DNA of 6,222 nt, taken from NCBI GenBank assembly GCA_017745015.1, contig JAGIAF010000203.1, forward strand, positions 1 through 6,222, written 5' to 3'. Each line of letters starts with the position of its first letter. The stretch's first letter is position 1. Below are positions 1 through 4,842 of this stretch, one piece after another. The translations under genes and the position numbers were made by a program. Source of the DNA: Bdellovibrio sp. (GTDB lineage Bacteria; Bdellovibrionota; Bdellovibrionia; Bdellovibrionales; Bdellovibrionaceae). The notes beneath the pieces were generated by a model. That model saw nothing but the letters and a program-made list of their open reading frames with translations. It was not told the origin of the DNA and made no database searches.

Positions 1-1
1 T

Positions 2-349
2 TTTGAAGGTCATTTCCGCAGAAACTTCCTGCAAGTTGTTGATGGGGCTCGCGTGTATCTCCATGCATTGGAAAATTGGGACCGTATGCGTGATAACGTT
101 TTCAACGTAGGCTTAACCGCAGCCAACATGACGAAGCTAGAGCTTTGTCAAGAAATGGTTAAGGTAGTTCCGCATCTCAAAGTTACTGAGAACTCTACGA
201 TGAAGGATCCAGATAAAAGAAACTATGTGATCTCCAATCAGAAAGTGGAAGAGGCTGGATTTACCTGTCAGCATTCCTTGCAGCAGGGTCTTCAGGAACT
301 CAAAAAAATATTTATTCTCGGTCGCTCTCCAGAGGATGCGAACATCTAA
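2..349 (+). CDS. NAD-dependent epimerase/dehydratase (extended SDR), C-terminal part
   Basis: This is the last 115 residues of a protein whose start lies outside the window. The frame is open from base 2, so the GTG at 53 is an internal Val codon and not a start. The segment looks like the substrate-binding end of extended short-chain dehydrogenases acting on nucleotide sugars: an RRNF...DGARVYLHALENW stretch, then FNVGL, a KLELCQEM helix, and the closing DPDKRNYVISNQKVEEAGF block before a short terminal helix. These enzymes typically epimerise or dehydrate NDP-sugars in the cytoplasm for surface polysaccharide or LPS synthesis. The Rossmann NAD site and catalytic Tyr-x3-Lys would be upstream and cannot be seen. 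The usual family 'H-x-R-D-V-A' motif reads Q-V-V-D-G-A here, a possible specificity change. The ending in -ANI looks like a normal terminus. Substrate is unknown. Confidence 0.85.
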   Translation, partial: FEGHFRRNFLQVVDGARVYLHALENWDRMRDNVFNVGLTAANMTKLELCQEMVKVVPHLKVTENSTMKDPDKRNYVISNQKVEEAGFTCQHSLQQGLQELKKIFILGRSPEDANI

Positions 350-413
350 ACTTTAGCGCTCGTCCTTTGCATTTCGGCACATTCGGTTTTGAAAATTTGT
401 CTCTTGTTCGATC

Positions 414-447
414 CCTCACTAACGTTTTTGAAACTAAACAAGTGAGG
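414..447 (+). promoter_or_regulatory. Inverted repeat in the leader that covers the ribosome site of the 452 gene
   Basis: CCTCACT (414-420) and AGTGAGG (441-447) are exact reverse complements separated by 20 bases. Inside the loop GTTT (424-427) can pair with AAAC (431-434). With C413 bulged, A411-T412 can also pair with A448-T449. The right arm contains the GAGG ribosome site (444-447) of the secreted-protein gene that starts at 452, so the folded RNA would hide it. It could be a translational switch or a DNA operator. A 7-base match in a gap of this size could also arise by chance. No convincing -10/-35 pair or intrinsic terminator was found in the 350-451 gap. Confidence 0.3.
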
Positions 448-451
448 ATGT

Positions 452-865
452 ATGAAGACAATTCGCACACTCGTCGTGGCTTTCGCACTATTTGGGAGTG
501 TATCGAGCTTCGCAACAGTATCTGAATTAGTTGGTTCCTGGACAGCAATCGGTTCTAATCGCTCATGGGACAGAATCGATATTAGTAACAATATGATCGC
601 CACAGCATTTAGAACGTGCAGAGATGGAGTCTGTGAAGGACGAGCGATCTTCCGACTGACTACTTATGGACGAACGGAGTTCTTTTCACCGCTTCACAAT
701 GTAGCAACAGGTGAAGTCAGGGATAAAGAGCACGGATTTACGGCAACGGAAATACTGGAGCTAAAAGAGAGTCGTCTGGTTGTTCGTGAGTATATTGTTA
801 TCGAACCTCGTCCAGGTGGAAGAGATGGTGTCATCGAAACAACTTTTACCCGTTTGAGACGCTAG
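452..865 (+). CDS. Small secreted protein with a G-x-W / C-x4-C domain, function unknown
   Basis: A 137-residue exported protein that I do not recognise by name. Residues 1-21 form a classical Sec signal peptide: Lys2/Arg5, a hydrophobic core, and S-F-A before the likely cut after Ala21. The mature part (about 116 residues) opens with V-G-S-W (Trp30), then I-D-I-S at 42-45, a C-x4-C-x2-R element (Cys56, Cys61, Arg64), a T-Y pair (71-72) and predicted beta-rich sequence to an Arg-rich end. The two cysteines could form a disulphide in the periplasm or outside the cell. The G-x-W opening followed by alternating strands resembles small lipocalin-like barrels, but this is inference. The same spaced motif recurs in the C-terminal domain of the next protein. 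The start is set by GAGGA at 444-448, only three bases before ATG 452, plus the signal peptide. The next gene begins 10 bases after the stop, so the two are probably co-transcribed. Confidence 0.82.
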   Translation: MKTIRTLVVAFALFGSVSSFATVSELVGSWTAIGSNRSWDRIDISNNMIATAFRTCRDGVCEGRAIFRLTTYGRTEFFSPLHNVATGEVRDKEHGFTATEILELKESRLVVREYIVIEPRPGGRDGVIETTFTRLRR

Positions 866-868
866 GAG
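864..868 (+). promoter_or_regulatory. Ribosome binding site overlapping the upstream stop codon
   Basis: AGGAG lies seven bases before the ATG at 876 and shares its first two bases with the TAG stop (863-865) of the preceding gene. This is a good match to the anti-Shine-Dalgarno sequence and fixes the start of the 422-residue protein. The overlap implies one mRNA and possible translational coupling of the two secreted proteins. Confidence 0.75.
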
Positions 869-875
869 CTTTGCT

Positions 876-2144
876 ATGAACAAGATTCTAATTCTTTTAT
901 TTGCAATGTTGTCTTTGTGTGAAATGGCTGGCGCCGCAACTCGTTTGCCGCCAAGTATAGCGCAGCTTCTTCGTTCTAAAAGAGCTGCAACTTTTACGTG
1001 TGATGATACGATATACGTAAGCTCTCATCCTTATGGGATTCAAGTGACTGATCTTTTGACTTTAGCTCCCTATACGGGCGTCTCGCATCAGATCGCACGC
1101 AATGAAAACTATGGGTATGATGCCATCGGTTTTAATCATCTAGATGGCTATCTCTATGGAATTAGCAACTACGGAAACCTTGGTGACGTCACACCACACT
1201 TGATTCGAATTAATCCAACTGATGGAGAAATTTTGGATTTAGGTCCTCATGCAGCTTTAGCAGGTGAGGAGTGGATTATCGGTACGATCGTAAAAGATGG
1301 AACTTACGTGATTGGATCGTTTGCTACAATGAAATGGTTGAGAATCGATCTTACGACTTATACGGTTGTCGGTAGTGGAACCTTATCTCGTCCTTACGTG
1401 ACGGCCTGGGCGGCAAATCCGTTGGACAATATGATTTATGGATATGAGTCTATAGATCAGAAATTGATTCGCTTTAATCCAGATAACGGAGCTTTTGAAG
1501 AGTTCGATAACGAACTTACGAATGTTGGTCGGTTTCCTTGTTCGACGGCTTTTTACCAAGATGGTACTATGTTCCTGTACTGTAAGGATGGTGAGGCAAC
1601 GAATACCATGTATCGTATTAATCTCGTTGATCACACTGCGATTCAGATCACGTCAGGTCTTGGGCTGGGAGCTGGGGATATGGCAAGTTGTGCATTTAAA
1701 AAGGACACCCCAGGTCCGACTCCAGATCCTGAGCCAGAGCCAGATCCTGATTTCCCAGGGAACTGGCAAAATGATAAGCACTGCATTGAGATTTCTAAAG
1801 ATCGGAAAAAAGTAATTTACTATGACAAGTGCGGTCCATTCGATTGCAAAAAGAGATCGGGAATTCTGAAGACATACAGTTCCAACGAGAAGTCGAGAAC
1901 TAATGATAAAGGTTTGATTACTTATGAAAATCGTCTTTTAAAAGTGAAGATGCAAGAGGTGTATTTGCTGGATAAAGACAGAATGCGCGTAATGGACTTT
2001 GAGAGTATGGGGACGAGGAATCCATTCAATGATTGGGACCGTGATATTTACCGTAAAGTACGGGAGTGCCGTTGGAAAATTCCGATTCCACATCCTCATC
2101 CGAAACCAAGTCCGACGCCACAACCAACCCCAACTCCCAAATAG
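876..2144 (+). CDS. Secreted two-domain protein: beta-propeller-like (DUF6923-type) plus C-terminal G-x-W domain
   Basis: A 422-residue exported protein of unknown function. Residues 1-20 are a signal peptide with an A-G-A cleavage site; Cys15 sits inside it but lacks a small residue at -1, so a lipoprotein is unlikely. Residues 42-272 carry repeated short strands with motifs such as GFNHLDGYLYGI, LIRINPTDGE, NPLDNMIYGY and LIRFNPDNGAFEEF, closing with GDMASC. This pattern fits the DUF6923/propeller-like domains of bacterial surface proteins, often used for binding. A Pro-Asp-Glu linker (277-292) leads to a second domain, G-N-W at 295-297, I-E-I-S at 304-307 and C-G-P-F-D-C at 319-324, with further Cys303 and Cys398, ending in a Pro-rich tail (402-422). 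The second domain matches the preceding small protein in motif spacing. Both the linker and tail suggest an extended extracellular or periplasmic placement. Domain naming is from memory, not from a search. Confidence 0.85.
   Translation: MNKILILLFAMLSLCEMAGAATRLPPSIAQLLRSKRAATFTCDDTIYVSSHPYGIQVTDLLTLAPYTGVSHQIARNENYGYDAIGFNHLDGYLYGISNYGNLGDVTPHLIRINPTDGEILDLGPHAALAGEEWIIGTIVKDGTYVIGSFATMKWLRIDLTTYTVVGSGTLSRPYVTAWAANPLDNMIYGYESIDQKLIRFNPDNGAFEEFDNELTNVGRFPCSTAFYQDGTMFLYCKDGEATNTMYRINLVDHTAIQITSGLGLGAGDMASCAFKKDTPGPTPDPEPEPDPDFPGNWQNDKHCIEISKDRKKVIYYDKCGPFDCKKRSGILKTYSSNEKSRTNDKGLITYENRLLKVKMQEVYLLDKDRMRVMDFESMGTRNPFNDWDRDIYRKVRECRWKIPIPHPHPKPSPTPQPTPTPK
1722..1750 (+). repeat. Short direct repeat encoding the Pro-Asp-Pro-Glu linker
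   Basis: CCAGATCCTGA occurs at 1722-1732 and again at 1740-1750, an 18-base period that encodes the alternating P-D-P-E-P-E linker between the two domains of the secreted protein. A short in-frame repeat of this kind can expand or contract and so vary linker length. Only two copies are present. Confidence 0.6.
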
Positions 2145-2152
2145 AAAACGCC

Positions 2153-2181
2153 AAGCCACTCCTTGAGTGGCTTTTTTCTTT
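2153..2181 (+). terminator. Rho-independent terminator after the secreted-protein pair
   Basis: A perfect 9-base stem, AAGCCACTC (2153-2161) against GAGTGGCTT (2165-2173), closes a three-base CTT loop and runs into TTTTTTCTTT (2172-2181). It starts eight bases after the stop at 2144. It should end the transcript carrying the two secreted-protein genes and separates them from the LysR block. The left flank (GAAAAC) offers a few A residues, but a bidirectional role is not needed because nothing supported reads from the other strand. Confidence 0.9.
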
Positions 2182-2204
2182 CGTATTTCAAAACCTGAAT
2201 GATA

Positions 2205-2229
2205 AGATGGATTTCATCTAAATTTTAGA
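2205..2229 (+). promoter_or_regulatory. Candidate LysR-type operator (T-N11-A palindrome) upstream of the regulator
   Basis: TCTAAATTTTAGA at 2217-2229 is a perfect 6+1+6 palindrome that fits the T-N11-A core recognised by LysR-family regulators. It sits 13 bases before the LysR start codon at 2243. It overlaps a second inverted repeat, AGATG (2205-2209) and CATCT (2215-2219). A weak -10-like TAAATT (2219-2224) with an upstream CTGAAT (2195-2200) at 18-base spacing would place the palindrome over the promoter, as expected for negative autoregulation. The motif is AT-rich and short, so chance is possible, and the promoter match is poor. Confidence 0.4.
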
Positions 2230-2242
2230 ACATAAGGTTAAC

Positions 2243-3133
2243 ATGGAACTTAATTATCTTCGTGCATTCTTTGAAGTGGCTAAAGCTGGGAAATTCTCTG
2301 AAGCGGCAAAAAAGCTCAACATCAGTCAATCTGCTTTGAGTCGTTCTGTCGCCTTATTGGAAGATAGTGAAGGAATTGCACTCTTTGATCGTTCTAAAAA
2401 TGGTGTGGAGTTAACTCATCAAGGGCATCAGGTCTTCATGCTTTGCGAGAAGCTCTTTCAGACTGAGAAAGAAATTGAAGACTTGTGTCGCGGAATTCAA
2501 GAAAAGGTCGAAGGCCCCTTGCAATTCGGCGCGTCTGATCACGTTATCAATGACTATCTAGTTAAGCATCTTCATTCTTTCCGTCGCAAATACCCAGCGG
2601 TTATTCCAAGTATCAATTCAGGCACTCCTGATGAGATTATTGATCGTCTTTTAACTACAAATTCTGAGTTTGCTTTGTTGTTTGCAAAAGTGAACACGCC
2701 GCAAGTGGAATACAAGAAATTGCATTTTGAACAGATGACTTTAGTTTGCCATCCCGATATTTGGAAAGAGAGCAAATCTTCCAACAATGAGAAAACTCTC
2801 CAAAAGGTTCTCGCGAACTATGGATACCTGTGTTCCATCGGTGCGTTGCTTGAAAGTCGTTCCTCTCGAGTTGTTATGGAGCTTTTTGGGCAGATGCCTA
2901 AACTAGGACTTGAGGTGAATAGCCAGGAATCTCAAAAGAGATTCTGCCTTGCTGGAGAAGGTGTTGCATATCTTGCGCGCTTTATGGTCGAAAAAGAAAT
3001 CAAACAGGGGGATTTGTTCGAAATTCCCGTGGAGCACCCTCATGAATTTAATTTGTGGTTGGCTAAGCGAAAGGGCCATCAGCTGAGCCTTACAGCGAAG
3101 ACTTTCCTTGATCATCTTACTGAAAAGCTCTGA
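2243..3133 (+). CDS. LysR-family transcriptional regulator
   Basis: A 296-residue protein, the usual length for LysR-type regulators. Residues 1-60 are the winged helix-turn-helix: LNYLRAFFEVAKAGKFSEAA, KKLNISQSALSRSVALLE and the wing GIALFDRSKNGVELT. A linker helix (about 61-85) is followed by a periplasmic-binding-protein-like effector domain from about residue 90 (GPLQFGASDHVINDYLVKHL) to the end. Family members work as tetramers in the cytoplasm, binding T-N11-A sites and responding to a small ligand; the ligand here cannot be read from sequence. The start is supported by AAGG at 2234-2237, five bases upstream. The MBL-fold gene starts seven bases after the stop on the same strand, so it is a likely target or co-transcribed partner, unlike the common divergent LysR arrangement. 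A T-N11-A palindrome immediately upstream suggests autoregulation. Confidence 0.96.
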   Translation: MELNYLRAFFEVAKAGKFSEAAKKLNISQSALSRSVALLEDSEGIALFDRSKNGVELTHQGHQVFMLCEKLFQTEKEIEDLCRGIQEKVEGPLQFGASDHVINDYLVKHLHSFRRKYPAVIPSINSGTPDEIIDRLLTTNSEFALLFAKVNTPQVEYKKLHFEQMTLVCHPDIWKESKSSNNEKTLQKVLANYGYLCSIGALLESRSSRVVMELFGQMPKLGLEVNSQESQKRFCLAGEGVAYLARFMVEKEIKQGDLFEIPVEHPHEFNLWLAKRKGHQLSLTAKTFLDHLTEKL

Positions 3134-3140
3134 GGACTTG

Positions 3141-4457
3141 GTGAGGATTTCTAGAATTCTTCATGCTGGATATCTGTTTGAGAGTGGGGAGACACGGATT
3201 ATATTTGATCCGCTGTTTGAAAACCCATTCAGTCGAAATTGCTATGCCTTTCCGGAAGTTCGCTTTGATTTAAAAGAGATTCAACGGCAGAGATTCGACG
3301 CGGTCTTTATCTCACATTATCACGATGATCATTGTTCAATTGAGAGCTTGAATCTCATTGATCGAAATACACCGATCTATATGTTTTGCATTTTTGAGGA
3401 AATGTTCGATCTTCTGCGGCAGTTGGGCTTTTCGCAAGTCAACTCTTTGCAATTGAATACATCAGTACGTATTGGAACGTTTGAGATAATTCCTCGTCGT
3501 GCCTTGGATGAAGATGTCGATTCTTTGTTTCAGGTAAAAGCTGACGGTCTGAATATTTTGAACGTTGTGGATTCATGGATCGACTATGAAACTTTAGATC
3601 TTTTAAAGTCTGAGGATCCATGGGATTTGATCATGTGGCCCTTTCAGACAATGCGCGAATTGGAAGTGCTTGCGCCATCTGTGGCAGAACCTGCGGTTCG
3701 TACTTTACCGCCAGAATGGCTTGAGCAGTTGGCGGAATTAAATCCCCGCTATGTCATTCCAAGTTCCTGTCAGTTCAAGTTTGAGTCGTGGTCATGGTAT
3801 AATGAGGCATTCTTCCCTATTACCTATGCACAGTTCGACAAAGAAATACGAGAGGCAGTTCCAGGAATTGAAGTCGTTCGTTTAAATCCGTCTTGTGCCA
3901 TTTCATTCGACGGACAAAAGCAAAAACGTTCCACGCCATTGTCTTGGGTGCAGCCACAGGGTGAGCAAAATACCGATTATATTTATAATGAAAATATTGT
4001 GCCGCAATCGACTGGCGAAATTTCTCGTCACTTTACTTCGGTAAGTCCAGAACATCGCCAACGCATTCGTCATTTCTGTGAAAGTGAGATAGTAACAATC
4101 TTCAACTCACTTGAAGGACCGCAAGACTCATTCTTCGATGGGAATCGAATCTGGCAATTATCTATTTATGATCACCTGGGCGAGGTGCATAAATCTCAAT
4201 ACCGTATCTCGGCAATGAAGATGACTTTGCTGGAGACCATGGAAGAACCCACATGGACGACGGAAATCCCGGAAGCAAAACTCTTTGCAGCCTTAGAGCT
4301 TGGCGAATCTTTGACATCCATTTATGCCCGAGTCATCGCACCAGCAACGGCAAATATTATGGAGGATCCTCTGATTCGCAGTCTGTATGATGGTAAATTT
4401 GCTTCTTACCAAAGAGCACAACTGCAAATCCTGCGAGGTAACAATGGCCACAACTGA
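3141..4457 (+). CDS. Metallo-beta-lactamase-fold protein with an extra C-terminal region
   Basis: A 438-residue MBL-superfamily protein. The N-terminal ~255 residues carry the fold: RILHAGYLFESGETRIIFDP, then the metal motif S-H-Y-H-D-D-H (His59, His61, Asp63, His64) and a D-S-W pair at Asp144 in the position of the bridging Asp. There is no histidine between His64 and His297, so the usual motif 3 and motif 5 ligands are absent; V-I-P-S-S-C (205-210) lies where a 'P-x-H' would be expected. Residues ~265-438 form a second region I do not recognise. GTG 3141 is chosen because GAGGA (3132-3136) precedes it by four bases and the protein then begins at the conserved R-I-x-R-I-L-H-A-G-Y strand. A TTG at 3108 would add 11 residues and overlap the LysR end. 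The gene follows LysR by seven bases and its 3' end overlaps the Atl gene by 14 bases. The substrate is unknown; UlaG-like hydrolase is only an analogy. Confidence 0.88.
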   Translation: MRISRILHAGYLFESGETRIIFDPLFENPFSRNCYAFPEVRFDLKEIQRQRFDAVFISHYHDDHCSIESLNLIDRNTPIYMFCIFEEMFDLLRQLGFSQVNSLQLNTSVRIGTFEIIPRRALDEDVDSLFQVKADGLNILNVVDSWIDYETLDLLKSEDPWDLIMWPFQTMRELEVLAPSVAEPAVRTLPPEWLEQLAELNPRYVIPSSCQFKFESWSWYNEAFFPITYAQFDKEIREAVPGIEVVRLNPSCAISFDGQKQKRSTPLSWVQPQGEQNTDYIYNENIVPQSTGEISRHFTSVSPEHRQRIRHFCESEIVTIFNSLEGPQDSFFDGNRIWQLSIYDHLGEVHKSQYRISAMKMTLLETMEEPTWTTEIPEAKLFAALELGESLTSIYARVIAPATANIMEDPLIRSLYDGKFASYQRAQLQILRGNNGHN

Positions 4458-4797
4458 TTTTTCTGCAAAGGTGATCAAGTTCATTCAGCAAGTTCCAATG
4501 GGAAAAGTGGCCACTTATGGCCAAATAGCAAAGCTTGCTGGGAAGCCTCAAGGTTCCCGAGGCGTGTCGTGGATCTTGCATTCCTCTTCCAGGACCCATA
4601 GTCTTCCATGGCATCGAATTTTAAACTCGAAAGGTTACATCTCGTTCCCGGTGGGGAGCGCAGAGTTTAAGAAGCAGAAGAAGCTCTTACAGAGTGAAGG
4701 TGTAGAGTTTGATGGGAATCATCAAATAGATCTTCAACAGTTTCAGTGGAAGAAAAATCCTCCCAAGCCGAAAAGCCAGATTAAAATGTTTTCTTAG
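4444..4797 (+). CDS. Alkyltransferase-like protein (Atl/MGMT-family DNA damage sensor)
   Basis: A 117-residue single-domain protein of the MGMT/Ogt DNA-binding fold. Tyr25 (in T-Y-G-Q-I-A) is the nucleotide-flipping Tyr, Arg39 (in S-R-G-V) is the Arg finger that replaces the flipped base, and the active-site motif reads P-W-H-R-I with Trp56 where alkyltransferases have Cys. These are the same positions reported for fission-yeast Atl1 (Tyr25, Arg39, Trp56). The protein therefore cannot accept alkyl groups; Atl proteins bind O6-alkylguanine tightly, bend the DNA and hand the lesion to nucleotide excision repair. It lacks the N-terminal domain of true Ogt. The start at ATG 4444 is supported by GAGGT (4435-4439), four bases upstream, inside the end of the MBL gene; the in-frame ATG at 4387 would only add a non-conserved extension. 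The 14-base overlap points to co-transcription, and PolX follows after 39 bases. E. coli YbaZ is a relative. Confidence 0.93.
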   Translation: MATTDFSAKVIKFIQQVPMGKVATYGQIAKLAGKPQGSRGVSWILHSSSRTHSLPWHRILNSKGYISFPVGSAEFKKQKKLLQSEGVEFDGNHQIDLQQFQWKKNPPKPKSQIKMFS

Positions 4798-4819
4798 TAA
4801 CTGTTTCTAGCTATTGCTA

Positions 4820-4842
4820 AGGCATACCATCTTGTTATGCCT
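4820..4842 (+). promoter_or_regulatory. Inverted repeat enclosing the PolX start codon
   Basis: AGGCATA (4820-4826) and TATGCCT (4836-4842) are perfect reverse complements around a nine-base spacer. The right arm contains the PolX ATG (4837-4839). The left arm contains most of AAGG (4819-4822), the only ribosome-site-like sequence nearby, 14 bases from the ATG and so badly spaced. In RNA the hairpin would pair the candidate ribosome site with the start codon, suggesting low or regulated translation. As DNA it could be an operator. A smaller stem, TAGC (4808-4811) with GCTA (4816-4819), sits just upstream. There is no U-tract, so it is not a terminator. Confidence 0.4.

Noticed and set aside
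448..525. Short reading frame from the ATG at 448, ahead of the secreted-protein start
   Set aside because: It ends after about 25 codons, shows no recognisable sequence, and the ATG at 452 gives a clear signal peptide.
312..603. Minus-strand open frames across the 349-452 gap and the first secreted gene
   Set aside because: They overlap well-supported + strand coding sequence, have no ribosome sites or recognisable domains, and overlap each other in different frames.
876..935. Lipoprotein signal with Cys15 in the second secreted protein
   Set aside because: The residue before Cys is Leu rather than Gly, Ala or Ser, and a normal A-G-A signal peptidase I site follows at 18-20.
3108..3140. 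TTG start for the MBL-fold gene overlapping the LysR end
   Set aside because: It has no ribosome site and adds 11 residues before the conserved first strand. GTG 3141 has GAGGA four bases upstream and places the start at that strand.
4387..4443. Upstream in-frame ATG for the Atl gene
   Set aside because: The extra 19 residues do not resemble the family, and ATG 4444 has a good ribosome site and puts Tyr25, Arg39 and Trp56 at the numbering known for Atl1.
4444..4797. Active O6-methylguanine methyltransferase (Ogt)
   Set aside because: The essential Cys of P-C-H-R is Trp56, so alkyl transfer is impossible; the protein fits the Atl class.
4798..4836. Terminator between Atl and PolX
   Set aside because: The hairpin at 4820-4842 is followed by coding sequence without a U-tract, so intrinsic termination is not supported.
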